24,120 nt of DNA from Actinomycetota bacterium (lineage in GTDB: Bacteria > Actinomycetota > Actinomycetes > Streptosporangiales > Streptosporangiaceae). Within the stretch, counting starts at the first letter, position 1; each line of letters opens with the position of its first letter. The notes under the pieces are model-generated. The model searched no databases and was not told the DNA's origin. It saw nothing but the letters and a program-made list of their open reading frames with translations. Shown piece by piece: positions 7,263 to 14,419 of the stretch. A program made the position numbers and the translations under genes. The stretch spans positions 1-24,120 of the forward strand of contig PMST01000636.1 in assembly GCA_003168295.1 (NCBI GenBank). Reading direction: 5' to 3'.

Positions 7263-8705
7263 TCAGGATTGGCCGAGGCGCTTGGGCCACTCGTCGGCGA
7301 GCGCCTCAAACATCACGGCGACGGCCACGGCGCCCGCGTCCAGGGTGCCGATGCTCCGCTCGCCGGTGTAGCTAGCCCGCCCGCGCATGGCCTGCATGGG
7401 CCGTGTCGCCTCGGCGTGCTCCCGGGCGGTGGCCGCCGCCGCCCGCAATGTCGCGGCGGTGTCGTGCCCCGCGCTGATCTGCTCCTCGATGACGTCGACC
7501 GTGGGTACCAGCGCGTCAAGCAGGGTCTTGTCACCAACCTCTGACTTCCCGCGCGCCTTGATGCCCTCGATCGAGGCCCGCAGCATCGCGACGATCTGGG
7601 CGGGTTCCAGCCGGTCCGTGGCCCCGGCGGTGGCGCCCGCGCGCAGGAACGCCGTCCCCCAGATCGGCCCCGAGGTGCCGCCGATGCGGCTGGTGATCAT
7701 GACGGCGATCTTCTTGAGGAAGGTGCCGATATCGGTGCGGTCGAAGTCGTCCCAGCCCTGCAGCACCAGCTCGAACCCGCGCGCCATCGAGTAGCCGAAG
7801 TCGCCGTCTCCCACGACCGCGTCGAGATCGCCGAAGTATTTCTCGTTGTCGACCGCGACCGTCGCGATGGTGCGGACGACCGCCTCGACGTCGCCGAGGT
7901 CTGCTGCGGGCATAGGTGCTCCTAGGCTGGTCAGGTCGGCCAGGGTGATCCAGGCCCCCGGAGTGGCCCGGCTGCGGTTGGCCAGGACCGTGGTGGGTTC
8001 CCCGCCGGGGTCGCCCAGCGAGGAAACGACCAGGGCGGCCTCGCTGAAATCCTCGGCCGCGGTGAAGTCGTTGACGGTGATCATGCAGGTCAGGTCGGCC
8101 CCGGCGGCGGCCAGCAGGCCATTTCTCGAGTCCTCGACGACGACCACGCTGTCGGCGCTGACGCCGAGTGAGTCGACGGCGAGAAGGTAGATATCGGGAG
8201 CCGGCTTCTTCCGAGGCACGATGTCACCGGCGAACACCGTGACCTCTCGTGCGCTGGCCGCCCCGACCGCCCGTTCGAGCGTCACCCGGACCGAGGGCTC
8301 GGCTGAGGTCGACGCGACAGCCACCAGCCAGCCCGCGGCCAGCGCTTCGGCGAGGATGCGGGCGATGCCCGGCCGGGGCGGGACCGCCCCGGCCGCGACC
8401 AGTTCGGCGTAGATGGCGGTCTTGCGGCGGTGCCAGGCGGCGACGGCGGCCTGCTGTCCCGCGGCGTCGGCCGGCAGGCCCGCGGCCGCGACGAACTCCG
8501 GCGTGAGCAGGCTGGCCAGCCGCTCCTTGCCGCCGCCGATGCGGACCTTTTCCTTGTAGTCCTCAACACTCCAGCGGACCGGGAGGCCGAATTCGGCGAA
8601 CATCTGGTTGAACGCGACCAGGTGACCGTACCGTTCGGTGTCGGCCAGCACCCCGTCGCAGTCGAGCACGAGGGCCCGGGCCGCCGGGCCGCCTCCCGCG
8701 CTCAC
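7263..8705 (-). CDS. Fusion of CbbY-like HAD phosphatase and DhaL (ADP/ATP-binding kinase subunit)
   Basis: A 480-aa two-domain protein. Residues about 10-235 are a haloacid dehalogenase phosphatase of the CbbY/beta-phosphoglucomutase-like group: D-C-D-G-V-L-A-D-T-E (nucleophile Asp15, Asp17), V-R-I-G-G-G-K-E-R cap motif (54-62), A-S-T-S (131-134), Lys166/167 and V-V-E-D-S (189-193). All four HAD motifs are intact. Residues about 265-478 are DhaL: the three Mg-binding aspartates L-D-A-V-V-G-D-G-D (295, 300, 302), G-G-T-S-G-P (342-347) and R-A-S-Y-T-G-E-R-S (443-451). The position after GDGD that is His in many bacterial DhaL proteins is Phe; this site varies in the family. The GTG start at 8705 overlaps the aldolase stop by 4 bp (GTGA), so translation is coupled. 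CbbY enzymes remove phosphate from sugar bisphosphates such as xylulose-1,5-bisphosphate; the substrate here is unknown. Confidence 0.9.
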   Translation of the reverse strand: MSAGGGPAARALVLDCDGVLADTERYGHLVAFNQMFAEFGLPVRWSVEDYKEKVRIGGGKERLASLLTPEFVAAAGLPADAAGQQAAVAAWHRRKTAIYAELVAAGAVPPRPGIARILAEALAAGWLVAVASTSAEPSVRVTLERAVGAASAREVTVFAGDIVPRKKPAPDIYLLAVDSLGVSADSVVVVEDSRNGLLAAAGADLTCMITVNDFTAAEDFSEAALVVSSLGDPGGEPTTVLANRSRATPGAWITLADLTSLGAPMPAADLGDVEAVVRTIATVAVDNEKYFGDLDAVVGDGDFGYSMARGFELVLQGWDDFDRTDIGTFLKKIAVMITSRIGGTSGPIWGTAFLRAGATAGATDRLEPAQIVAMLRASIEGIKARGKSEVGDKTLLDALVPTVDVIEEQISAGHDTAATLRAAAATAREHAEATRPMQAMRGRASYTGERSIGTLDAGAVAVAVMFEALADEWPKRLGQS

Positions 8706-9562
8706 CAGGCCCGGCCGACGCTGCCGAAGCGGCGCATGTGATCAGCGGCCATATCCTTCACCGCGGTCCGCGTCGCGCTGAACAACGACGGAGGATCCCA
8801 CTTGTCGCGCTCCTCCGCACCGCGCAGGAAGGCCAGGTTCGCCTTCATGTACGTCACCTTGAGCGCGGTGGAGATGTTCACCTTGGCGCAGCCGCGCGCG
8901 ATCAGGTCGGTGAACTGGGCGTCCGTCATCCCGGTGCCGCCGTGCAGGGCGATGGGGATGGGCTGCGCGGCCACGATGTCGGAAACTCGCTGCGCGTCCA
9001 GATGAGGTTCGGTGCGGTAAACGCCGTGCGCGTTGCCGATGGCCGGCGCGAAGACGTCGATCCCCGTCGCCCGGATGAACTCGAGCGCCACCGGCAGCGA
9101 CTCCCGCTTGGCCTCTTCGTCGGAGCCGATGCCGTCCTCGACGCCGGTGATGGCCTCGATCTCGCCCTCGACGTTCGCGCCGTAGGACCGGGCCTCGGAC
9201 ACGACCTCGACGGTCTGCCGCTGGTTCTCGGCCACCGGCAGGGTGGAGCCGTCGAACAGGACCGAGTTCCAGCCTTTGCGCAGGCAACTGCTGATGAACG
9301 CGCGATCGGGGCAGTGGTCGAGGTGCAGGCTGACCGGAACCTCGATTCCCGCCGTCAGCTGCTGCCACATGGCGAACAGCAGGTCGATGCCGATGGCCCG
9401 GACGGTCTTCACCGATGTCTGAACGATGACCGGCGAGCGCTGTTCCACCGCCGCCGCGAGCACCGCCTCCAGCGTCAGGTCGTTCACCACGTTGATCGCC
9501 GCGACACCGTAACGTTCGCTGAACGCCCGGTCGACGATTTGTTTCAACGGGACCACGGGCAC
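8702..9562 (-). CDS. Class II (zinc) fructose-bisphosphate-aldolase family protein
   Basis: A 286-aa (beta/alpha)8 aldolase of the FbaA/GatY/KbaY family, which cleaves or joins ketose 1-phosphates with dihydroxyacetone phosphate as one partner. The visible motifs are H-L-D-H-C (Asp82 catalytic, His83 zinc ligand), V-E-G-E-I-E (132-134 region), G-N-A-H-G (His179, zinc), A-L-H-G-G-T-G (His207, zinc) and K-V-N-I-S-T-A (phosphate-binding loop). The aldehyde partner cannot be deduced. The start is GTG 9562, with GGAGG nine bases upstream; the frame continues further up but without a better ribosome site. It is the first gene of a tight three-gene unit with the CbbY-DhaL fusion and dhaK. An imperfect palindrome touches its Shine-Dalgarno, hinting at repression. 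Confidence 0.9.
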   Translation of the reverse strand: MPVVPLKQIVDRAFSERYGVAAINVVNDLTLEAVLAAAVEQRSPVIVQTSVKTVRAIGIDLLFAMWQQLTAGIEVPVSLHLDHCPDRAFISSCLRKGWNSVLFDGSTLPVAENQRQTVEVVSEARSYGANVEGEIEAITGVEDGIGSDEEAKRESLPVALEFIRATGIDVFAPAIGNAHGVYRTEPHLDAQRVSDIVAAQPIPIALHGGTGMTDAQFTDLIARGCAKVNISTALKVTYMKANLAFLRGAEERDKWDPPSLFSATRTAVKDMAADHMRRFGSVGRAW

Positions 9563-9575
9563 AGGCAGAACCTCC

Positions 9576-9593
9576 GTTCCGGGTAACCCGAAC
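9576..9593. promoter_or_regulatory. Palindrome before the aldolase-kinase operon, candidate operator
   Basis: GTTCCGGGTAACCCGAAC has arms GTTC/GAAC and GGGT/ACCC with one extra base on one side. It directly abuts the Shine-Dalgarno of the aldolase gene (complement of CCTCC at 9571-9575). A minus-strand TAGGTT lies at the far edge of the palindrome and could be a -10 box. A repressor bound here would block the operon; a short RNA hairpin hiding the ribosome site is the alternative. Confidence 0.4.
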
Positions 9594-9653
9594 CTATGCA
9601 CCACGGCCGCCGCGCGGATCGGTGGAACCACCCATCTTCGGGGAGGACTTCCC

Positions 9654-11519
9654 CTACCTGGCGGCCTGGTTGAGCCTGGCCCGGCTAGCCAGCGCGGCGA
9701 GCTCGGTGCGGTTGCGGGCCCCGGTCTTCCGCAGCACCGCGCCGGCGTGCTTTTCTACCGTCTTGACCGAGAGGACCAGCTGCTCGGCGATGAGCTTGTC
9801 CGGCAGCCCCTGCTCCATCATGCCGCGCACCTGGCGTTCCCGCTCGGTCAGGGCCGGCTCGCCCTGATCTTCCTGCAGGCCGCGATGCAGCTGCCTGAGC
9901 ACGGGACCGGACAGGATCGCCTGGCCGCGGCCAGCCGCGACGACGGCTCGCACCAGTTCCGGACCGTCCGCGCCCACGTCGACACAGCCCCGCGCGCCTG
10001 CGCGCATGGCGCTGGCGACCAGCTTCTCGTCACCGACGTCGCACAGGCCCACCACGGCCAGGCCCGGGTCGAGGCCGAGCAGCAGGCCCGTCACGCTCCC
10101 GGGATGGCCCGCTCCGGCCGACAGGCCAAGGTCGGCCAGCACCACCTCGGGCCTGAGCCCGCGCCAGGCCTCCAGCGCCTGTTCCGCCGTCGCGACCTCG
10201 CCGACCACCTCGATGCCCGGCTCGTGACCGGAAAGCAGCCGCACGATTCCGGCCCGCAGCAGGGGCCGGGCCGCCGCGACCAGGACGCGCAGCCGCGGGC
10301 CGCCCTGCTCGTCTTGCCGCCGGTAAGGGAACCGGGCGCGGATCCGGGTGCCCCAGCCGGCCAGTGAGTCGACGTCGACGGTCGCGCCGAGAACACGTGC
10401 GCGCTCACTGAGGGCGCGCAGCCCGAAGCGATCGCCTGGCCACTCGGCCTTCGGGTCGAAGCCCTGGCCGTCGTCTTGCACCAGCAGGGTCACCACGGCC
10501 GGCTCGTACATCAGGCCAAGCCGGACCGAACGCGCCTGAGCGTGCCGGACGATGTTGGTCAGCGCCTCCCGCGCGACCCGCAGCACCGCCTGCGACAGGC
10601 GCTCCTCCATCGCCGGCGGCGTCCCGGCGGACACGTACCTGACCTCGAGTCCGCCCATGCTCTGCGCCCAGGCAGCCTCGGAGCGGAGGGCGTCCTCGAG
10701 CGTTTGCCCGTTCAGCGGCGATGCGGCCAGGCCGAGCAGGGTGAGCCTGGCCTCGGCCAGCGCGTCCCTGGCGGCGGTGCTGGCCTGCCGGAGCTGGGCC
10801 AGTACGGCCTTGATCTCCTCATCGCGGACCGCCGCCTCCCGGGTGCTGGCGGCAAGATCCCGTTCGGCATGGTCGAGGCACACCCGGATGCTCACGAGCC
10901 GCTGCGCGAGGCTGTCGTGCACCTCTCCGAGCAGCCGGTCGCGTTCGGCCGACGCGGCCTCCGCCCGGGCTCGCTCCTCGGCCACCTCGTGCATCCGCGC
11001 GGTGGCTAGCGCGATCGCCGCATGCCTGGCGAACAGCTCAAGCAGCTCGGCATCATCAGGCCCGAAGACTCGTCGTTCGTCCCGGCTGAAAACGATGCAG
11101 ACCCCGATGACGCGCCCGCGCCATTCCAGCGGCACGCCGATGACGCCGCGCAGAGTAGCGCGCTCCGCCGCGGCCACATGGCCGCCGTGGACTTCGTCGT
11201 AGCGGGCAAACCAGACCGGGGCGCGGCGCGCCACCACGGCTCCGGTCATTCCCTCGGTGAGCGGAAAAACCTGTCCGGACTGACAGGCCACCCCGATGTC
11301 AGCCTCCTTGCGGTACGTCCCGGCGGCCTCATCGACGCTGCAGACCGAACCCGCGTGACAGCCGAGCAACTCGGTGCAGCGCCGCAAGATTCTTTCCAGC
11401 AGCGGGCGCAGCGAGAACTCACCGGCCAGATCCTCCGCCACCGCGATCAGGCCGGCCGCCCGTGCGGCGACGCCCTGCTGGCTCTGCGGTAGTCCCGTAG
11501 GACCGCGGTCGGTGGACAC
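9654..11519 (-). CDS. Single-chain GAF histidine kinase - receiver - LuxR response regulator
   Basis: A 621-aa soluble protein that joins a kinase and a NarL-type regulator. The order is GAF sensor (about 35-180), HisKA_3 dimerisation helix with L-G-E-V-H-D-S-L-A-Q (phospho-His201), and HATPase with R-E-A-L-T-N-I-V-R-H (N box, Asn322), D-D-G-Q-G-F-D (349-355) and a G-L-R-A-L-S-E-R box. A receiver-like domain (409-534) follows, then a LuxR helix-turn-helix (557-614, L-T-E-R-E-R-Q-V ... S-V-K-T-V-E-K-H). The receiver keeps the central Asp (463, L-A-D-L-G-L). It lacks the acidic Mg-binding pair (V-L-V-A-A-A-R-P where V-L-x-D-D-x-P is usual), the conserved Thr/Ser and the Lys, so normal phosphorylation is doubtful. 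There are no TM helices. The GTG start at 11519 has GGAGG six bases upstream. It lies 91 bp before the aldolase operon on the same strand and may control it. Confidence 0.88.
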   Translation of the reverse strand: MSTDRGPTGLPQSQQGVAARAAGLIAVAEDLAGEFSLRPLLERILRRCTELLGCHAGSVCSVDEAAGTYRKEADIGVACQSGQVFPLTEGMTGAVVARRAPVWFARYDEVHGGHVAAAERATLRGVIGVPLEWRGRVIGVCIVFSRDERRVFGPDDAELLELFARHAAIALATARMHEVAEERARAEAASAERDRLLGEVHDSLAQRLVSIRVCLDHAERDLAASTREAAVRDEEIKAVLAQLRQASTAARDALAEARLTLLGLAASPLNGQTLEDALRSEAAWAQSMGGLEVRYVSAGTPPAMEERLSQAVLRVAREALTNIVRHAQARSVRLGLMYEPAVVTLLVQDDGQGFDPKAEWPGDRFGLRALSERARVLGATVDVDSLAGWGTRIRARFPYRRQDEQGGPRLRVLVAAARPLLRAGIVRLLSGHEPGIEVVGEVATAEQALEAWRGLRPEVVLADLGLSAGAGHPGSVTGLLLGLDPGLAVVGLCDVGDEKLVASAMRAGARGCVDVGADGPELVRAVVAAGRGQAILSGPVLRQLHRGLQEDQGEPALTERERQVRGMMEQGLPDKLIAEQLVLSVKTVEKHAGAVLRKTGARNRTELAALASRARLNQAAR

Positions 11520-11649
11520 ATGCCCTCCGGATCTGCAACGGCGCTGTCGCACCGCCGAGTGGCTCGCTCAGCGGTTCGATCTGAGCATCGCCCGCTGGAC
11601 GATACGACGTCAAGGCGGGCCCGCCGGGCCCGGCCTCTATGGTGGCGTC
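11520..11649. promoter_or_regulatory. Divergent intergenic region with inverted repeats
   Basis: This 130-bp gap separates the kinase-regulator gene (leftward) from the THIHH membrane protein gene (rightward). It contains the inverted repeat GCTCAG (11566-11571) / CTGAGC (11581-11586) with a 9-bp spacer, and the perfect 12-bp palindrome GGCGGGCCCGCC (11614-11625). A TATGGT at 11639-11644, a few bases before the ATG, could be a -10 box of a leaderless transcript. None of these is proven; NarL-type regulators often bind inverted repeats in their own promoters. Confidence 0.35.
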
Positions 11650-12429
11650 ATGAGCTCCTGGTGGCAGCGCGACGTGATCGCGGCGGGCAAGCTGCCGCTG
11701 ATGCTGTGCTTCCTGGCCTTCGTCGTCACGTTCGTGACCACCCGCGGCATCACGCGCATGATCCGCGACGGCCGCGGCCCGTTCCGGAACGTCACGGCGG
11801 ACGGGACGCATATTCATCATTCCGTGCCCGGCATCATCCTGCTGATCATCGGCGCCTTCACCGCGATCGGCGGGCCCGCCGGCTCGCTGGGCTGGACCTC
11901 GTTCGCCGCGGTGGCCGTCGGTACCGGCACCTCCCTGGTCCTGGATGAGTTCGCGCTGATCCTGCACCTGCAGGACGTCTACTGGAGCGGCGAGGGTCAG
12001 CTCTCGGTCGAGGCGGTAAGCCTGACCGCCGCCTGCCTCGGGCTGGCCCTGGCCGGGTTCAGCCCGTTCGGCATCAAGGACGCCGACGCCATCGAGATCT
12101 CACTACGACTGACCGCCACCGGCGTCCTGGTCGCGGACGGCGTGCTCGCCCTGATCTGCGTGCTCAAGGGCAAATACCGGACGGCCCTGTTCGGGCTCTT
12201 CCTGCCGCCCGTCGCGGTGTTCGGCGCGCTGCGCCTGGCCCGTCCGGCATCGATCTGGGCCCGGCATCGCTACCGGGCCAGGGAGATGGAGCGCGCCACC
12301 CGCCGCGCCGCCGACTTCGACCGGCATTTTGCCCCGCTCCAGACCGACTGGGACAATTTCATCGGCGGAAAACCGTCCCAGCCCAACCCGCCCGCCCCTG
12401 AACCGGACCCGGAAAGGAAGCAAGCTTGA
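11650..12429 (+). CDS. Conserved integral membrane protein with a THIHH motif
   Basis: A 259-aa protein with about six hydrophobic helices and a charged, proline-rich C-terminal tail. Near the N-terminus, at the membrane edge, is D-G-T-H-I-H-H-S-V-P-G (51-61). This is followed by L-D-E-F-A-L-I-L-H-L-Q-D-V-Y-W (98-112). The His, Asp and Glu placed at helix ends could bind metal or do chemistry, but I know no assigned function for this actinobacterial protein type. The start ATG 11650 is preceded by GGTGG; an upstream in-frame extension to 11374 would overlap the divergent kinase gene and is not membrane-like. The stop overlaps the TTG start of the next gene by 4 bp (TTGA), so the two products are probably made together. 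Confidence 0.8.
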   Translation: MSSWWQRDVIAAGKLPLMLCFLAFVVTFVTTRGITRMIRDGRGPFRNVTADGTHIHHSVPGIILLIIGAFTAIGGPAGSLGWTSFAAVAVGTGTSLVLDEFALILHLQDVYWSGEGQLSVEAVSLTAACLGLALAGFSPFGIKDADAIEISLRLTATGVLVADGVLALICVLKGKYRTALFGLFLPPVAVFGALRLARPASIWARHRYRAREMERATRRAADFDRHFAPLQTDWDNFIGGKPSQPNPPAPEPDPERKQA

Positions 12430-13397
12430 CGACCGAATTGGTGCTACTCGGAACGGCGGGCGCACCCTTGCCCGTGGCCGGCCGCGGCGGGATCTCATCG
12501 GCGCTCGTCGTGGACGGGCGAGTCTTCGTCATCGACTGCGGTCGCGGGTCACCGTCCGCCTTCGTCGAGGCGGGCCTCGACTTCACCCGGCTGGAGGCCG
12601 TGTTCCTCACCCACCTGCATGCCGACCACACCGGTGATCTGCCCGGCCTGCTGCTCTACCCATGGGGCGTCCGGGTCGGCGATAACGGCCCGCTCGCGCC
12701 GATCCGCGTCTACGGGCCGTCACGACCCGCGGCGGTGCCGGCCGGTGACGCCCTCTTCCATCGCGAGACCACCATCCATCCGGAACGACCGGTCCCTGGC
12801 GCGTCCGACCTGGTCGAGAGCATCCTCGCGGGCTACGCCTACCATCTGAACGTCATGCCGCTGGACGCCCGCATGCCGGACGCGGGCGCGCTCGTCCGGG
12901 GCATCGACATCTCCGTCCCGGCCCGGACCGATGGCTTCGCCCAGGCCCCGGTGCTCGTCTTCGGCGACGGAGCTGTCCGGGTCACCGCCGTCGCGGTGAC
13001 CCACGGCCACGCCGTTCCGGCGCTGGCGTACCGTTTCGACACCGCGGACGGCTCCGTGGTGTTCTCCGGCGACACCACCGTGAACGACGACCTGATCGCC
13101 CTGGCGCAGGGCACCGACATCCTCGTTCACCAGGTCGCCGACCTCGGCTACCTCGAGCGGCACGGCATGACAGGTGCCGCCCTGGAACGGATGGCCGCGC
13201 TGCACACCGACCTCACCGAGGTCGGTGGCGTGGCCGAGCGCGCCGGAGCCCGCGAGCTGATCCTCAGCCACTATCTCCCCGCTGAACCGGACGCGATCAC
13301 CGCGGCGGACTGGGCCAGGCGTGCGGCCCACGGCTTCAGCGGGACCACCACCGCCGGCCACGATGGCCTGCGCAGAATGCTCCCTGCCCGGGAGTGA
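12426..13397 (+). CDS. Metallo-beta-lactamase-fold hydrolase, RNase Z/arylsulfatase-like
   Basis: A 323-aa protein. It opens with L-V-L-L-G-T-A-G-A-P and has the zinc signature T-H-L-H-A-D-H (His63, His65, Asp67, His68). Later ligands are visible in V-T-H-G-H-A (about 197-202), F-S-G-D-T (Asp near 216) and L-S-H-Y-L-P (near 280). The G-T-x-x-x-P opening and spacing resemble the RNase Z/phosphodiesterase branch of the superfamily, which includes sulfatase-like and cyclic-phosphodiesterase members; the substrate is not defined. There is no clear signal peptide, so it is probably cytoplasmic. The TTG start at 12426 has GGAAAGGAAG upstream and sits in the stop of the membrane protein gene (TTGA), a sign of coupled translation. 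It converges on the 59-aa gene. Confidence 0.87.
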   Translation: MTTELVLLGTAGAPLPVAGRGGISSALVVDGRVFVIDCGRGSPSAFVEAGLDFTRLEAVFLTHLHADHTGDLPGLLLYPWGVRVGDNGPLAPIRVYGPSRPAAVPAGDALFHRETTIHPERPVPGASDLVESILAGYAYHLNVMPLDARMPDAGALVRGIDISVPARTDGFAQAPVLVFGDGAVRVTAVAVTHGHAVPALAYRFDTADGSVVFSGDTTVNDDLIALAQGTDILVHQVADLGYLERHGMTGAALERMAALHTDLTEVGGVAERAGARELILSHYLPAEPDAITAADWARRAAHGFSGTTTAGHDGLRRMLPARE

Positions 13398-13411
13398 GCC
13401 TGCCTTCGACG

Positions 13412-13458
13412 GCGGCCAGGAGCCGGCGGGCTGTCGATCACGACTTACCCCTGGCCGC
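13412..13458. terminator. Large inverted repeat between converging genes, likely bidirectional terminator
   Basis: GCGGCCAGG (13412-13420) pairs perfectly with CCTGGCCGC (13450-13458), giving a 9-bp GC-rich stem around a 29-nt loop. The loop contains a small inner hairpin, AGCC/GGCT, at 13421-13432. The structure fills the gap between the convergent hydrolase gene (ends 13397) and the 59-aa gene (ends 13459). It lacks a T run, as is common for actinobacterial terminators. Confidence 0.5.
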
Positions 13459-13638
13459 TCAAAGAGTGCCTCCCATCGCGCTGACCAGCTCGGAGCGGGA
13501 GATGCCGTGCTTGTCGCCGAACTCCTCGAGTTGCTTGAGTTCGATCTGATCGGGGAAAACCCGCGACGCCTCCTCGGCTGCCTCGGTGTAACCCATGCGA
13601 TTCATCATGTCAATCGCCCACTTCTTGCTAATGGCCAT
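13459..13638 (-). CDS. Small conserved protein, 59 aa, function unknown
   Basis: A short cytoplasmic protein, rich in helix formers and charged residues, beginning M-A-I-S-K-K-W and ending with E-F-G-D-K-H-G-I-S-R-S-E-L-V-S-A-M-G-G. The final part looks like a small helix-turn-helix-like helical pair; I recall similar short actinobacterial proteins with an H-G-I-S-R-x-E-L ending, but no function is known to me. ATG 13638 fits the compact composition; the frame further upstream runs into the SDR gene and reads as low-complexity shadow. The SDR stop is only 10 bp upstream on the same strand, so the two are probably co-transcribed. The ribosome site is weak (GAG six to eight bases upstream). Confidence 0.65.
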   Translation of the reverse strand: MAISKKWAIDMMNRMGYTEAAEEASRVFPDQIELKQLEEFGDKHGISRSELVSAMGGTL

Positions 13639-13648
13639 GTACTCGAGC

Positions 13649-14347
13649 CTAGGCGAACTGCGGGTAGAGGGCGGCGACGCCGCCGGCCAGGCCCTGCTGG
13701 ACCCGGCGGCTGGTGTCATCGGCCAGCACCTCGACCGCGCCCGCGGCCAGGCCGTCTAGCGCCAGCTTGGCCACGATGGCCGGGTCGACCTTGGGTACGT
13801 CCAGATGGCGGACCATGTCGGTGTCCATGTAGCCCACGTGCAGCGCGGTGACCTGCGTGCCCTGGCCGGCGAGCTGGACGCGCAGGCCGTTGGTCAGCGA
13901 CCACTCCGCCGCCTTGGCCGCGCTGTACGCGCCGCTGGCCCCCTGGTTGAGCCACGACAGGGCGGAAAGGACATTCAGCACCCCGCCCCCGCCGCCCGCC
14001 GCGAGCTGCGGCGCGAACGCCCGCGTGACCCGCAAGGTGCCGTAGAAGTGCGTGTTCATCTCCCGCTCGATGTCGGCCAGCGGGCCGTCGAGCAGCGCGG
14101 CGCCGGTCGAGGATCCGGCGTTGTTGACCAGCAGCGTGACATCGCCCGTCGCGGCGGCGGCGGCGGCCACCGACGCCGGGTCGGTGACGTCCAGGGCGAC
14201 CGGCGTGACGCCGGGCAGGTCCACCGAGGCCGGGTTGCGCGCCGCCGCGTAGACGCGCGCTCCGCGCGCCAGCAACTCCTGCGCGAGGTAACGGCCCAGG
14301 CCGCGGTTAGCCCCGGTGACCAGGGCGGTGCTTCCTTCGATCTGCAT
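13649..14347 (-). CDS. Short-chain dehydrogenase/reductase (SDR)
   Basis: A 232-aa classical SDR oxidoreductase. The N-terminal cofactor motif T-G-A-N-R-G-L-G (about 11-18) and an A-A-R-N turn suggest NADP(H) preference. N-N-A-G (about 76-79) and the catalytic Ser (S-A-L-S, near 126), Tyr (G-A-Y-S-A-A-K) and Lys are all in place. It should reduce or oxidise a carbonyl/alcohol; the substrate is unknown. The ATG at 14347 has a strong AGGAGG, so the longer frame starting at 14374 is rejected. It diverges from an HxlR regulator 72 bp away, an arrangement in which the regulator commonly represses the oxidoreductase until a reactive carbonyl or quinone-type compound appears. The 59-aa gene follows downstream. 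Confidence 0.92.
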   Translation of the reverse strand: MQIEGSTALVTGANRGLGRYLAQELLARGARVYAAARNPASVDLPGVTPVALDVTDPASVAAAAAATGDVTLLVNNAGSSTGAALLDGPLADIEREMNTHFYGTLRVTRAFAPQLAAGGGGGVLNVLSALSWLNQGASGAYSAAKAAEWSLTNGLRVQLAGQGTQVTALHVGYMDTDMVRHLDVPKVDPAIVAKLALDGLAAGAVEVLADDTSRRVQQGLAGGVAALYPQFA

Positions 14348-14360
14348 GACATCCTCCTGA

Positions 14361-14402
14361 GTAGGTTTCTCCAACTTAGCATCTCGGTAGGAAAAAGCAA
14401 CT
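14361..14402. promoter_or_regulatory. Two direct repeats in the SDR/hxlR divergent promoter, candidate HxlR operator
   Basis: GTAGG-N6-CAACT occurs twice, at 14361-14376 and 14387-14402, with starts 26 bp apart (about 2.5 helical turns). On the minus strand a TTGCTT/TAAGTT pair with a 16-bp spacer is a possible SDR promoter lying within the repeats. On the plus strand TAGAAT (14408-14413) lies just before the regulator ATG, suggesting a near-leaderless transcript. Members of the HxlR family are known to bind repeated sites. Confidence 0.5.
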
Positions 14403-14419
14403 CAGGGTAGAATGGACGC

